Positions 28,090 through 38,635 of a stretch of 64,000 nucleotides of DNA are shown here, piece after piece (positions within the stretch are counted from its first letter, which is position 1; every line of letters begins with the position of its first letter). Under the pieces are notes generated by a model. The model did no database searches, was not told where the DNA came from, and saw nothing but the letters and a program-made list of their open reading frames with translations. Origin of the DNA: Stutzerimonas stutzeri (GTDB lineage Bacteria > Pseudomonadota > Gammaproteobacteria > Pseudomonadales > Pseudomonadaceae); NCBI GenBank assembly GCA_019056435.1, contig CP077641.1:2790001-2854000 (forward strand), read 5' to 3'. A program made the position numbers and the translations under genes.

Positions 28090-28393
28090 GGTGCGTGGAT
28101 GGGGGTTGGCTTAACCCTCGTGCTTGACCTCGCGTCTCTCGCCACTATATATAGCGGTGCTTTTCCAGGAGAGCGCGTGTCGTCGCAGTCTGCTGGAACA
28201 GGTGACAAAACCCACCGGGCAGCAGTGCTGCCAAGGGATTTCGCAGTGGGTATGGAAGATTTCCGGGGCATCCCGATGCCCCACTGCAGCGCTGGAAAGG
28301 CCTGCTTCGCTTCTTTCTGCGGTACCGATCGGCGGCGACATCGCCGTAGATCAATTCTTCAAGCCATCTCTAGATTCAGGAACCTTCCTCTCC
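28090..28393 (+). other. 304-nt leader region of topA
   Basis: No gene is supported here, although the topA frame is open upstream without a credible start. A promoter candidate is listed separately; it would leave about 235 nt of untranslated leader before topA. Confidence 0.5.
28124..28151 (+). promoter_or_regulatory. Sigma-70-like promoter candidate for topA
   Basis: TTGACC at 28124-28129, 16-nt spacer, TATATA at 28146-28151 within an AT-rich island (TATATATA) that stands out from the GC-rich surroundings. Such an AT-rich -10 region would be sensitive to supercoiling. Confidence 0.55.
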
Positions 28394-31006
28394 ATGGGTA
28401 AATCGCTGGTCATCGTGGAATCACCGGCCAAGGCCAAGACAATCAACAAGTATTTGGGCAACCAGTACGTGGTGAAGTCGAGTATCGGCCATATCCGCGA
28501 CCTTCCTACCAGCGGCTCTGCCGTGCGCGAGCCAGCCAAGCGGGGCAAGGCGGCTGCAGCCGAGGCGCCTGCGCTGTCGCCGAAGGAAAAGGCCAAGCGT
28601 CAGCTGATCGCACGGATGGGCGTCGATCCTGAGCATGGCTGGAAGGCCCGCTACGAGATCCTACCCGGCAAGGAAAAGGTCGTCGACGAGCTGCGTCGCC
28701 TGGCCAAGGAAGCCGACACCATCTATCTCGCGACCGACTTGGATAGGGAAGGGGAGGCCATTGCCTGGCACCTGCGCGAGTCGATCGGCGGCGACGACAG
28801 CCGCTACAAGCGTGTGGTGTTCAACGAGATCACCAAAAAAGCGATCCAGGAAGCCTTTGCCCAGCCGGGCGACCTGGACATCAACCGGGTCAATGCGCAA
28901 CAGGCACGTCGATTTCTCGATCGTGTAGTCGGTTACATGGTTTCGCCGCTGCTCTGGGCCAAGATCGCTCGAGGCCTGTCTGCCGGGCGGGTGCAGTCTG
29001 TGGCCGTAAAGCTGGTCGTCGAGCGCGAGCGTGAAATTCGCGCTTTCGTCCCCGAGGAATACTGGGAAGTTCACGCTGACCTCGCCACGTCGAGCAACGC
29101 CAAGGTTCGCTTCGAAGTTGCCCGTGAGAATGGCGAGGCCTTCAAGCCGCTTAACGAAAGTCACGCCATGGCCGCCCTCGAGCAGCTCAAGAGCGCGACC
29201 TACAGCGTGGCCAAGCGTGAAGACAAGCCCACCAGCAGCAAGCCCTCCGCTCCGTTCATTACCTCGACGCTGCAGCAGGCGGCGAGCAATCGCCTCGGTT
29301 TCGGCGTGAAAAAGACCATGATGATGGCGCAGCGGCTTTACGAGGCTGGCTACATCACCTACATGCGAACGGACTCGACCAACCTGTCCGCCGATGCGCT
29401 GACCATGGTCCGTGGCTTTATCGAAGGCGAGTTCGGTGACAAGTACCTGCCGGAAAAGCCCAACTTCTACTCCAGCAAGGAAGGCGCGCAAGAGGCGCAC
29501 GAGGCCATCCGGCCATCGGACGTCAATCTGCGGCCGAACCAGCTGTCAGGCATGGAGCGCGATGCCGAACGGCTCTACGATCTGATCTGGCGCCAATTCG
29601 TCGCCTGCCAGATGCCGCCGGCTCAGTATCTATCGACCAGCGTGACCGTGGCCGCTGGCAACTACGAACTGCGTGCCAAGGGCCGTATCCTCCAGTTCGA
29701 CGGCTATACCCGGGTCATGCCCCAGCAGAGCAAGAGCGGAGAGGACGACGTCCTGCCGGAAATGAACAAGGGCGACGGGATGAAGCTGATCAAGCTCGAC
29801 CCGAGCCAGCACTTCACCAAGCCGCCGGCGCGTTACTCCGAAGCCAGCCTGGTCAAGGAAATGGAAAAGCGTGGCATTGGTCGCCCTTCAACCTATGCCG
29901 CGATCATCTCGACCATCCAGGACCGAGGCTATGTGTCCCTGCACAACCGCCGCTTCTATTCCGAGAAGATGGGCGACATCGTTACCGAGCGGCTTTCCGA
30001 GAGTTTCAATAACTTGATGGACTACGGCTTCACCGCCGGCATGGAAGAGCATCTCGACGACGTCGCCCAGGGCGAGCGCGAGTGGAAGCATGTACTCGAC
30101 GAGTTCTATGGCGACTTCCGCAACAAGCTGGAGCTTGCCGAGGGCAGTGAGAACGGCATGCGGGCCAACCAGCCCACCCCGACGGACATTCCGTGCAAAG
30201 TGTGCGGACGGCCGATGATGATCCGAACCGCCTCGACTGGCGTCTTTCTGGGCTGCTCGGGCTACAGCCTGCCGCCGAAGGAACGTTGCAAGTCGACGGT
30301 GAACCTGATTCCGGGCGATGAGATCGCCGCCGATGATGAGGGTGAGTCCGAATCACGTGTCCTGCTCGGCAAGCATCGTTGCCCGATCTGCAGCACGGCG
30401 ATGGACGCTTATCTGCTGGACGAAACGCACAAGCTGCATATCTGCGGCAACAACCCGGACTGCACGGGCTATGAGATCGAGGAAGGCCAGTACCGGATCA
30501 AGGGCTACGAAGGCCCGAGCCTCGAATGCGACAAGTGCGGCAGCGAGATGCAGCTCAAGACGGGCCGTTTCGGCAAATTCTTCGGCTGCACCAATGCCGA
30601 GTGCAAGAACACCCGCAAGTTGCTGCGCAACGGTGAAGCGGCGCCGCCGAAGATGGATGCGGTGAAGATGCCGGAGCTCAAATGCGAGAAGGTCGACGAT
30701 ACCTACGTACTGCGTGATGGCGCGTCCGGCCTGTTCCTCGCTGCGAGCCAGTTCCCGAAGAATCGCGAAACCCGCGCTCCGTTGGTCAAGGAGTTGCTTC
30801 CGCACAGGGACGAAATCGATCCCAAGTATCACTTCCTGCTCGATGCGCCCCAGCAGGACCCGGAAGGCCGCCCTGCGGTCATCCGTTTCAGCCGCAAGAC
30901 CAAGGAGCAATACGTCCAATCGGAGGTCAACGGAAAGCCGACCGGTTGGAAAGCGTTCTACGATGGCGGTAAGTGGAAAGTCGAAGACAAGAGCAGTCCC
31001 AAGTGA
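28394..31006 (+). CDS. topA: DNA topoisomerase I
   Basis: An 870-aa type IA topoisomerase that relaxes negative supercoils. The start ATG 28394 gives [22 protein letters not shown], the Toprim start; [13 protein letters not shown] holds the metal-binding acids, and [13 protein letters not shown] carries the active-site Tyr. [15 protein letters not shown] and [20 protein letters not shown] are further family blocks. The C-terminus has three Cys4 zinc-ribbon units ([24 protein letters not shown]) and a basic tail. Followed 62 nt later by the DUF6586 gene, as in other Pseudomonas genomes. Confidence 0.97.
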   Translation: MGKSLVIVESPAKAKTINKYLGNQYVVKSSIGHIRDLPTSGSAVREPAKRGKAAAAEAPALSPKEKAKRQLIARMGVDPEHGWKARYEILPGKEKVVDELRRLAKEADTIYLATDLDREGEAIAWHLRESIGGDDSRYKRVVFNEITKKAIQEAFAQPGDLDINRVNAQQARRFLDRVVGYMVSPLLWAKIARGLSAGRVQSVAVKLVVEREREIRAFVPEEYWEVHADLATSSNAKVRFEVARENGEAFKPLNESHAMAALEQLKSATYSVAKREDKPTSSKPSAPFITSTLQQAASNRLGFGVKKTMMMAQRLYEAGYITYMRTDSTNLSADALTMVRGFIEGEFGDKYLPEKPNFYSSKEGAQEAHEAIRPSDVNLRPNQLSGMERDAERLYDLIWRQFVACQMPPAQYLSTSVTVAAGNYELRAKGRILQFDGYTRVMPQQSKSGEDDVLPEMNKGDGMKLIKLDPSQHFTKPPARYSEASLVKEMEKRGIGRPSTYAAIISTIQDRGYVSLHNRRFYSEKMGDIVTERLSESFNNLMDYGFTAGMEEHLDDVAQGEREWKHVLDEFYGDFRNKLELAEGSENGMRANQPTPTDIPCKVCGRPMMIRTASTGVFLGCSGYSLPPKERCKSTVNLIPGDEIAADDEGESESRVLLGKHRCPICSTAMDAYLLDETHKLHICGNNPDCTGYEIEEGQYRIKGYEGPSLECDKCGSEMQLKTGRFGKFFGCTNAECKNTRKLLRNGEAAPPKMDAVKMPELKCEKVDDTYVLRDGASGLFLAASQFPKNRETRAPLVKELLPHRDEIDPKYHFLLDAPQQDPEGRPAVIRFSRKTKEQYVQSEVNGKPTGWKAFYDGGKWKVEDKSSPK

Positions 31007-31068
31007 CACCCTCGAGTCGGTCACCGGACGGGTACCGACTCGATCTTCAATCCAGTGGAGAGCACGCC

Positions 31069-31584
31069 ATGGCGCACGAGCTTTATACGCGGACCAACCA
31101 GAAGATCTACTTTGCCGGTTTGTCCTTGGAGAGCTGGCGACGCGCCGAGGAAAGTCTCGGATTGAACGCACCCGGGCTGATCCAGGCCGAGCGGGAAGCC
31201 AGTCTTTTTCACCTCTACGGCGCCCTGCTTGGTTTGTGCCACGAAATCGCAGGCTATTACCGCTTACCCAATGCCGGCGCGCCGCGTGTCGAGGCGATGC
31301 TGGAGCTGGACAAGACCGCGCCGAGCCCTGAGTTTGCCGAGCTGATGGAGCTCGCGGGCAACCCTGAAACCTGGTTGGCGCAGCTGCTCGGGGCTCATGG
31401 CCGGCTGTTCGAGCCGCCGCGCGCCCCAGCGAAAGCGAAGATGGATCCGAGCTTGCCGCTGATCGAAGCCGTCCGTGTGGATGACGAACAGGAACATGCC
31501 CTCTCGCGTGAGCAGATCGAAAGCTGGCGACAAAACCTGAAGGGCCTGGCGCTGCGCTTTCGAGAGGCATTGACCGAGTGGTAG
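31069..31584 (+). CDS. DUF6586 family protein
   Basis: A 171-aa cytoplasmic helical protein starting MAHELYTRTNQKIYFAGLSLESWRRAEE, found downstream of topA in Pseudomonas. It has LIQAEREASLFHLYGALLGLCHEIAGYYR and ends EALTEW. No catalytic motif is visible and function is unknown. Start ATG 31069 is preceded by GGAGAGCACGCC. Convergent with the EamA transporter. Confidence 0.8.
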   Translation: MAHELYTRTNQKIYFAGLSLESWRRAEESLGLNAPGLIQAEREASLFHLYGALLGLCHEIAGYYRLPNAGAPRVEAMLELDKTAPSPEFAELMELAGNPETWLAQLLGAHGRLFEPPRAPAKAKMDPSLPLIEAVRVDDEQEHALSREQIESWRQNLKGLALRFREALTEW

Positions 31585-31603
31585 GGGCGGCGTGACGCCA
31601 GGT

Positions 31604-32488
31604 TCAAACCTGACGACGCGTACTCAGCACCAGGGCGATGCCTCCGAGGATTGCGATGCCCGCGACCAGGGTTCGTCCGGTGAGGTTTTCACCCAGCAAC
31701 AGGCTGCCAGCGAGCGCTGTAAGCAGCGGCACGCTCAGTTGCACGCTGGCACCTTGAACGGCGCTCAGTCCAGGTAGCGCGGCATACCAGATGGCGTAGC
31801 CGATCCCGGAGGTGAGCGCGCCGGACGCTACCGCGTAGAGCGCACCTGTTGCGTCCCATCGCAGCGTCGCAGCTGCAGCCAGGCATATCGCCGTCGCGAT
31901 TGGCGTCGCCCGGATGAAATTTCCGGCCGTGGTCGCCAGCGGGTTCGGTTTCCCCTTGCCCATCAGTGAATAGGCGCCCCAGGCGATTCCCGAGACCATC
32001 ATCAGCACCGATGCCGTCATCGGCGGGGTGCGAGCACCCGGTAACAGCAGGGCGACAACGCCTGCTGTCGCCAACAGCATGCCAGCGACTTGCATCGGTG
32101 CCAGGCGCTCCCCCTTCAGCATGCCCCAGGCGATCATGCTGAGCTGAACGGCCCCGAACAGCAGCAATGCGCCCGCGCCGGCATCAAGTTGCACATAGGC
32201 ATAGGAGAACGCCGCGGCATAGGCGAACAGGGCGAGCGCGCCCCGCCAACTACCCGCGCACGAATCCGCCTTCGCGCGCATACGAACCATCAGCCACAGA
32301 ACGCCAGCGCCTGCCACCAAGCGCAACAGGGTAAACGTCGCCGGGTCGATGCTGGTGTCGCGCAGGGCGACACGGCACAACAGCGAATTCCCGGCGAATG
32401 CCAACATGGCAAGTGCGGTAAGCAGGTAAGTCTTGGAGATCATCGATGGTTTCGGGAGACGGCGTCGCTCTCGCGGCTGGGCGGTCAT
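31604..32488 (-). CDS. EamA-family (DMT) transporter
   Basis: A 294-aa polytopic protein with about ten hydrophobic helices in two EamA repeats, for example TYLLTALAMLAFAGNSLLCRVALR at the start and the second half starting ASVLMMVSGIAWGAYSLMGKG, with [31 protein letters not shown] near the end. I choose ATG 32488 because AAGGGGAAG sits 5 nt upstream. Members export metabolites or amino acids; the substrate cannot be told. Confidence 0.85.
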   Translation of the reverse strand: MTAQPRERRRLPKPSMISKTYLLTALAMLAFAGNSLLCRVALRDTSIDPATFTLLRLVAGAGVLWLMVRMRAKADSCAGSWRGALALFAYAAAFSYAYVQLDAGAGALLLFGAVQLSMIAWGMLKGERLAPMQVAGMLLATAGVVALLLPGARTPPMTASVLMMVSGIAWGAYSLMGKGKPNPLATTAGNFIRATPIATAICLAAAATLRWDATGALYAVASGALTSGIGYAIWYAALPGLSAVQGASVQLSVPLLTALAGSLLLGENLTGRTLVAGIAILGGIALVLSTRRQV

Positions 32489-32618
32489 CGTACTTCCCCT
32501 TGCCGATCTGATGCACCCGTCGTGTGGGCGGAGCGAGGGCGGCTGCATAAAGCCATAAAGGCTGGCGGCCGTGTCGGTGGCTGTTACAATGCCCGCCTTT
32601 CACCAGAGAGCCAGTCCT

Positions 32619-32852
32619 ATGCCAACCTCATTTCTGGAAATCGTCGAGCTTCCCGATGGCAGCATCGTGCTGCGTCGCGCCGATGACGAAGGGGTGCTGG
32701 TGACGCTGGATTTTTCCGACGACGCCAAGGCGTTCCTGCAGGGGCAACACGTCGAAATCGCCAAGGCGATGTTCAATGTGGGCGTACAGATGGCAGGTCG
32801 GATGTCGGAAGGAGAGCTGGAGCAGGAAGAGGCTCCGCGCGTCTTGCATTGA
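32619..32852 (+). CDS. Small conserved hypothetical protein
   Basis: A 77-aa acidic protein, MPTSFLEIVELPDGSIVLRRADDEG, with a predicted beta start and a helical middle (SDDAKAFLQGQHVEIAKAMFNVGVQ) and an acidic end. It lies between the EamA gene and sulA, where Pseudomonas has a similar small gene. A GAGAGCC site precedes the ATG. Function unknown. Confidence 0.72.
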   Translation: MPTSFLEIVELPDGSIVLRRADDEGVLVTLDFSDDAKAFLQGQHVEIAKAMFNVGVQMAGRMSEGELEQEEAPRVLH

Positions 32853-32913
32853 GCGGCGGGCGTTGCGCCCGGCGTGTATCGATGGCACATCCCTGTGCCG
32901 GTGTCTTCAGGCT

Positions 32914-33399
32914 TCAAGCCATTCTGATGTTCAGGCTCTGGGCGGCGCCCTGTTCGGCTGCGGTGCGCAGCCTGGCGCGACTAGCACGATCCAGTCGATC
33001 GAACCAGGTGATCACCGTATGGCTGCAGCCGGACATCAGGGCCTTGCAAGCCAGGTCAAGGGCGGTCTGAGACGCCCGGGCGGGCAACAGCAGGATGCGG
33101 TCGCGATTGAATCCACTTTCCTTCAGCCAGCTGTTCGACAGCGAGCCTGGCGGCGCTATCAGCGTAAGCCAGCGGGTATCGATGGCTTGGCTCAGATCGC
33201 GCAGAATCGGGGCGATCAGCAAGCGACAGTGAATGTCGCTGCCTGTCAGCGTCATCTCACTGAGGCGTTCCTCGGCGGGTTGTACGGCGGCGTTTGCCTG
33301 TTCGAGCCTCGCGAACGGTGTGATGCCCTGCGAAAGGAGTCCTTCGAACAGGGAGAGCTGCGGTGGGTTGCCTGCAACGGGTAGTGGTTGATACTGCAT
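32914..33399 (-). CDS. sulA: SOS cell division inhibitor SulA
   Basis: A 161-aa RecA-fold-like protein that blocks FtsZ assembly during the SOS response. It has LSEMTLTG, RWLTLIAPPGSLSNSWLKESGFNRDRILLLP and TVITWFDRLDRASRARLRTAAEQG, matching SulA. I use ATG 33399, 11 nt after the lexA stop and with AAGGAGAGG just upstream, not the ATG that overlaps lexA. It is co-transcribed with lexA from the SOS-controlled promoter at 34052-34079. Confidence 0.9.
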   Translation of the reverse strand: MQYQPLPVAGNPPQLSLFEGLLSQGITPFARLEQANAAVQPAEERLSEMTLTGSDIHCRLLIAPILRDLSQAIDTRWLTLIAPPGSLSNSWLKESGFNRDRILLLPARASQTALDLACKALMSGCSHTVITWFDRLDRASRARLRTAAEQGAAQSLNIRMA

Positions 33400-33410
33400 A
33401 AACCTCTCCT

Positions 33411-34019
33411 TCAACGGCGAATCACGCCGACACTCAAGCCTTCGATCACCAGTTCCTGCTGTTCGAGATCGACCTCTATGGGGGCGAACTCAGGATTCTC
33501 AGCCAGCAGCCATACCTTGTTACCTTCTCGTTTGAAGCGCTTGACGGTCACTTCATCGTCCAGGCGTGCCACGACCACCTGACCATTGCGCGCTTCACGC
33601 GTCGTATGCACCGCGAGCAGGTCGCCGTCGAATATGCCGATGTCCTTCATGCTCGTGCCGCGTACACGCAACAGGTAATCGGCACGGGGATGAAAAAATG
33701 CAGGGTTGATCTGACAGGATTCTTCGATGTTCTGCGCGGCAAGAATGGGGGCCCCTGCCGCGACACGACCGATCACGGGAAGCCCGTTCTCCTCGGCTGC
33801 CGGTTCGAAGCCTGGCACCCGGATGCCTCTGGATGCGCCTGGCGTCATTTCAATCGCACCCTTGCGGGCCAGGGCCTTGAGGTGCTCCTCGGCGGCATTC
33901 GGTGATTTGAAGCCCAACTCCTGCGCAATTTCAGCGCGTGTCGGCGGATAGCCGTTGTCTTCCAGGCACCGCTTGATGAAGGCAAGGATTTCCGACTGCC
34001 GCGGGGTCAGCTTGATCAT
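33411..34019 (-). CDS. lexA: LexA repressor
   Basis: A 202-aa SOS repressor. The N-terminal winged helix has [29 protein letters not shown] and [19 protein letters not shown]. The self-cleavage site is Ala88-Gly89 (RVAAGAP), with the Ser of GTSMKD (about 123) and the Lys of VTVKRFK (about 160) as the catalytic pair. It is the first gene of lexA-sulA and has two SOS boxes in its own promoter, so it represses itself. Confidence 0.97.
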   Translation of the reverse strand: MIKLTPRQSEILAFIKRCLEDNGYPPTRAEIAQELGFKSPNAAEEHLKALARKGAIEMTPGASRGIRVPGFEPAAEENGLPVIGRVAAGAPILAAQNIEESCQINPAFFHPRADYLLRVRGTSMKDIGIFDGDLLAVHTTREARNGQVVVARLDDEVTVKRFKREGNKVWLLAENPEFAPIEVDLEQQELVIEGLSVGVIRR

Positions 34020-34027
34020 GATGGGCT

Positions 34028-34043
34028 CTGTTCTTTTATACAG
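34028..34043. promoter_or_regulatory. LexA (SOS) box 1
   Basis: CTGTTCTTTTATACAG is a full match to CTGT-N8-ACAG, 9 nt before the lexA start codon. Confidence 0.92.
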
Positions 34044-34046
34044 GTG

Positions 34047-34062
34047 CTGGGATTATATACAG
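34047..34062. promoter_or_regulatory. LexA (SOS) box 2
   Basis: CTGGGATTATATACAG differs from CTGT-N8-ACAG in one base and overlaps the -10 element of the lexA promoter. Two boxes in tandem are also known before lexA in other bacteria. Confidence 0.85.
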
Positions 34063-34079
34063 TGATCTGACCTTGGCAA
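34052..34079 (-). promoter_or_regulatory. Promoter of lexA-sulA
   Basis: On the minus strand TTGCCA, 16 nt, TATAAT (a perfect -10). The -10 lies within SOS box 2 and the first transcribed bases reach SOS box 1. Confidence 0.8.
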
Positions 34080-34172
34080 TCCTTGTTTGGTTGAGCCGGG
34101 CGCGGGCATGATGCAAGCTTTCCGACATGGCGCCCGGGCCCACGGCGGTTTCAGGTTGACTTGGTTCGGGCC

Positions 34173-34199
34173 GAAACGTAAGTTTCAAACACTTGTTTG
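34173..34199. promoter_or_regulatory. Tandem PsrA operators before psrA
   Basis: GAAACGTAAGTTTC (34173-34186) and CAAACACTTGTTTG (34186-34199) are each perfect 14-bp palindromes of the PsrA form (G/C)AAAC-N4-GTTT(G/C), sharing one base. They lie over the likely -10 (TTGACT at 34156, 17-nt spacer), so PsrA should repress itself. Confidence 0.88.
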
Positions 34200-34215
34200 G
34201 TGTTCGGGAGAGGGC

Positions 34216-34923
34216 ATGGCGCAGTCGGAAACAGTCGAGCGGATTCTGGATGCGGCGGAACAGCTGTTCGCGGAAAAAGGCTTCGCCGAGACATCGCTTC
34301 GCCTTATCACCAGCAAGGCGGGGGTCAACCTCGCGGCGGTCAACTATCACTTCGGCTCCAAAAAGGCCCTCATCCAGGCGGTCTTCTCTCGGTTTCTCGG
34401 TCCGTTCTGTGCCAGCCTGGAGCGAGAACTGGACCGGCGTGAAGCCCAGTCTGACAAGACCGATAGCTTGGAGGAGCTGCTGGAAATCCTCGTCGAGCAG
34501 GCTTTGGCGGTCAAACCCCGAAGCGGTGACGACCTGTCGATCTTCATGCGGCTGCTGGGCTTGTCCTTCAGCCAGAGCCAGGGGCATCTGCGGCGTTATC
34601 TGGAAGACATGTACGGCAAGGTGTTCCGTCGTTACATGATGCGCGTGCACGAAGCTTCGCCAGCGATTCCACCCATCGAGCTGTTCTGGCGGGTGCACTT
34701 CATGCTCGGGGCGGCGGCATTCAGCATGTCCGGGATCAAGGCGCTGCGCGCCATCGCCGAGAATGACTTCGGTGCGAAGACGTCGATCGAGCAGGTCATG
34801 CGGATGATGGTGCCGTTCCTCGCTGCGGGGATGCGAGCCGATTCAGGCGGGCTCGACGCGACGCTGGCGCAAGCTCAACCCATCGCACGGCGCAACGCGC
34901 TGGCGATGCCTGCCAAGGGTTGA
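34216..34923 (+). CDS. psrA: TetR-family regulator PsrA
   Basis: A 235-aa TetR regulator. The helix-turn-helix is VERILDAAEQLFAEKGFAETSLRLITSKAGVNLAAVNYHFGSKKAL, and the ligand domain has MRLLGLSFSQSQGHLRRYLE and ELFWRVHFMLGAAAFSMSGIKAL, as in Pseudomonas PsrA. PsrA senses long-chain fatty acids; it represses beta-oxidation genes such as fadBA and activates rpoS in P. aeruginosa. ATG 34216 follows GGGAGAGGG. Divergent from lexA-sulA, with its own double operator. Confidence 0.93.
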   Translation: MAQSETVERILDAAEQLFAEKGFAETSLRLITSKAGVNLAAVNYHFGSKKALIQAVFSRFLGPFCASLERELDRREAQSDKTDSLEELLEILVEQALAVKPRSGDDLSIFMRLLGLSFSQSQGHLRRYLEDMYGKVFRRYMMRVHEASPAIPPIELFWRVHFMLGAAAFSMSGIKALRAIAENDFGAKTSIEQVMRMMVPFLAAGMRADSGGLDATLAQAQPIARRNALAMPAKG

Positions 34924-34961
34924 GTTCACCGTCCGCGGTCGATCGGCTAAGCTACCGGCCC

Positions 34962-35500
34962 ATGCTTACACTCGATTTGCTCCATGTTTCCATCGCTGAC
35001 CAGCGGCTCTATGGCTTCTCGGGCGGGCGGCTTCGTGTGCGCTTGCCAATATCTTCCGCCCGTAACGGGGTAGGCGAGCAGAATGGTTCGGGTTGTACCC
35101 CTCGCGGGCGTCACCGGGTCCGCGCCCGTATAGGTGAAGGGCTGCCCCTTGGGGCTGTGTTACGGGGAGGCGTTGGACCGGAGAAGTATGGACGCCGGCA
35201 TTGCACGAACAGTACCCCGGGCGAGACTGGATCCTGACCCGGATTCTCTGGCTCAGCGGTTGCGAGCTCGGCTTCAATCGTCTTGGGGCGGTGGATACCT
35301 TTCGCCGCTACATCTATTTGCACGGCACGCCTGATACCGAGCCCATGGGCGTGCCGCTATCTCACGGTTGCATCAGGCTGCGTAACGCGGATTTGCTCGC
35401 TCTCTTTCCCCTGGTGCCCGCTGGTTGTGAGGTCCATATCGAAGAGGCGGCCCGTCCGGAATGGGCAAGCGCAGTGCTCGATGAAGGATTGGCGTCGTAA
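34962..35500 (+). CDS. L,D-transpeptidase (YkuD) family protein (frame break near 35166)
   Basis: The first frame reads [40 protein letters not shown] and the second carries RRWTGEVWTPALHEQYPGRDWILTRILWLSG, then YIYLHGTPDTEPMGVPLSHGCIRL. The HGT...SHGCIRL motif holds the catalytic Cys and His of YkuD domains. The two join if one base is restored in GGGGAGG near 35164-35170, giving 179 aa. No signal peptide is evident, so it may act on recycled muropeptides or be exported by another route. Its stop codon abuts the nagZ start, so both are in one operon with cell-wall recycling as the common theme. Confidence 0.87.
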
Positions 35501-37250
<1,750 letters not shown>

Positions 37251-37262
37251 GTAGGCCCCGGA

Positions 37263-37291
37263 AGGTGGCGCGCTGGCTTCACGCGCCACCT
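37263..37291. terminator. Hairpin after the methylthioinosine phosphorylase gene
   Basis: AGGTGGCGCG pairs with CGCGCCACCT (10-bp perfect stem, 9-base loop) 13 nt after the stop. No T run follows, so it may stabilise the 3' end rather than act as an intrinsic terminator. Confidence 0.5.
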
Positions 37292-37398
37292 GGGCAGGAC
37301 GGTAGCAAAGTCGTAGCACAGACGTGCTAAATTCGCCTACCAGTGCATTGCAGGCCAAGGGGTGCTTGCTACACTTGGTCGTCCTTTGGAGTACCGGA

Positions 37399-37896
37399 AT
37401 GCTGTGCCACGCGCCGATAAGAAGAATATCCAGAGTTGTGGTCTTGCTGGGTTTGCTAACCGCCACGGCGGGCTGTTCCACCTGGTTTTCCAGTGATTTC
37501 CAGGATCCGGACGTCCAGTTGACCGATGTCGAGATCATCAAGGCGCGATTGCTCGAGCAGCAATTCATGCTGCGCTTTCGTATCGACAACCCCAACGAGC
37601 GGAGTCTTCCGGTCCGAGGCCTCGTCTACCGGGTCCATCTCAACGACGTCGAACTGGCCAAAGGTGAGTCCAGTGCCTGGGCGACTATCCCTGCGCACGG
37701 TTTCGAATACTACGAAGTGCCGGTGCACACAAATCTCTGGCGTCACATGAAATACATCGTCCGCCTGCTCGAGAAACCCGACAGGCCGATTGCCTATCGG
37801 CTGGACGGTGAGCTGAAAACCGGTCTGATGCTCGGACGGGGCGTGCACATCTCGACCAATGGCGAGATAATCCCCGGCAACTTTATCCCGGAGTAG
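37399..37896 (+). CDS. LEA type 2 family lipoprotein
   Basis: A 165-aa protein with a lipoprotein signal ([14 protein letters not shown], Cys at about 27) and one LEA-2/WHy-type beta domain: [49 protein letters not shown]. These domains are linked to water stress and to lipid or envelope handling, but no role is proven for this member. ATG 37399 is chosen because it begins the lipoprotein signal. Two short genes follow in the same direction. Confidence 0.87.
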   Translation: MLCHAPIRRISRVVVLLGLLTATAGCSTWFSSDFQDPDVQLTDVEIIKARLLEQQFMLRFRIDNPNERSLPVRGLVYRVHLNDVELAKGESSAWATIPAHGFEYYEVPVHTNLWRHMKYIVRLLEKPDRPIAYRLDGELKTGLMLGRGVHISTNGEIIPGNFIPE

Positions 37897-37904
37897 CGAC
37901 ACCG

Positions 37905-38102
37905 ATGAACCAGCAGCCACATGTGCACGGCCCCGATTGCAACCATGACCACGAGCATGAGCATGGCCACGCCCACCATGTTCATGGTCCGCATTGCAAT
38001 CATGGGCACGATCCCGTGCGCAATCCCCTGAAGAGCATCGGTCGCAACGACCCCTGTCCATGCGGCAGCGCCAAGAAATTCAAGAAGTGCCACGGAGCCT
38101 GA
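37905..38102 (+). CDS. SEC-C motif protein with His-rich N-terminus
   Basis: A 65-aa protein. The first half is a string of His/Cys/Asp ([20 protein letters not shown], then [10 protein letters not shown]) that could bind metals. The second half is a SEC-C zinc motif, [20 protein letters not shown], as at the C-terminus of SecA, where it binds zinc and SecB. It may be a metal-carrying or ribosome/SecB-linked accessory. The HVHGPDC motif is shared with the protein ending at 20467. Confidence 0.85.
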   Translation: MNQQPHVHGPDCNHDHEHEHGHAHHVHGPHCNHGHDPVRNPLKSIGRNDPCPCGSAKKFKKCHGA

Positions 38103-38109
38103 CGCGCTC

Positions 38110-38574
38110 ATGACGTCCTGGGCCATTAGCCTGTCCATCGCCGGCCTGCTGGTCATCGCGGCACTGGCGGGCTATGCGCTTTATCTGTGGCGCAAGGTCT
38201 GGCGGCGGGAGCAGCAGTTGGCTGCGTTGCAGGCCAATCAGCATGCTGCCCTGGCCGAGGATTTGCGCATTCTTGCCGGCAGCCTGCTCGACGAGCAGGT
38301 TCCGTTGATCGAGGGAGCCATTCGCATCAAGGTGCTGCTCGACAACTACGATGCGCAGCTTGGCCAGGATCCGCGCTGCCAGGTCTTTCAGCGGTTGTTC
38401 GAAGCGACCGCTACCGTGCCGACCCACGCCGCCTGGAATGCTCTCGAGCGGGCCGAGCGTCGCCGACATGAAGCCGCGTTCAGCGCGCTCGAGTTACAGC
38501 ACAAGGCGGAAGCCCGGCGATCTGCGCGCTGGTTGCTCGATGAGGCCCTGCCGAAGGGCCGCCAGGCTGCCTGA
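38110..38574 (+). CDS. DUF2489 domain protein
   Basis: A 154-aa protein with one N-terminal membrane helix ([23 protein letters not shown]) and a cytoplasmic helical domain containing [34 protein letters not shown] sequence (here [27 protein letters not shown]), the hallmark of DUF2489. Function unknown. It starts 7 nt after the SEC-C gene and probably shares its transcript. Confidence 0.82.
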   Translation: MTSWAISLSIAGLLVIAALAGYALYLWRKVWRREQQLAALQANQHAALAEDLRILAGSLLDEQVPLIEGAIRIKVLLDNYDAQLGQDPRCQVFQRLFEATATVPTHAAWNALERAERRRHEAAFSALELQHKAEARRSARWLLDEALPKGRQAA

Positions 38575-38635
38575 TCGCTCCCGCCGAGCATCTATCCTTT
38601 CCGTTCTTCAATCGTTCGCCTGCGAGGAGTCCTCG

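Noticed and set aside
28124..28393. 90-codon N-terminal extension of topA
   Set aside because: The extension has no family similarity, includes Cys- and Arg-rich random-looking sequence, and [17 protein letters not shown] at 28394 is the universal TopA start.
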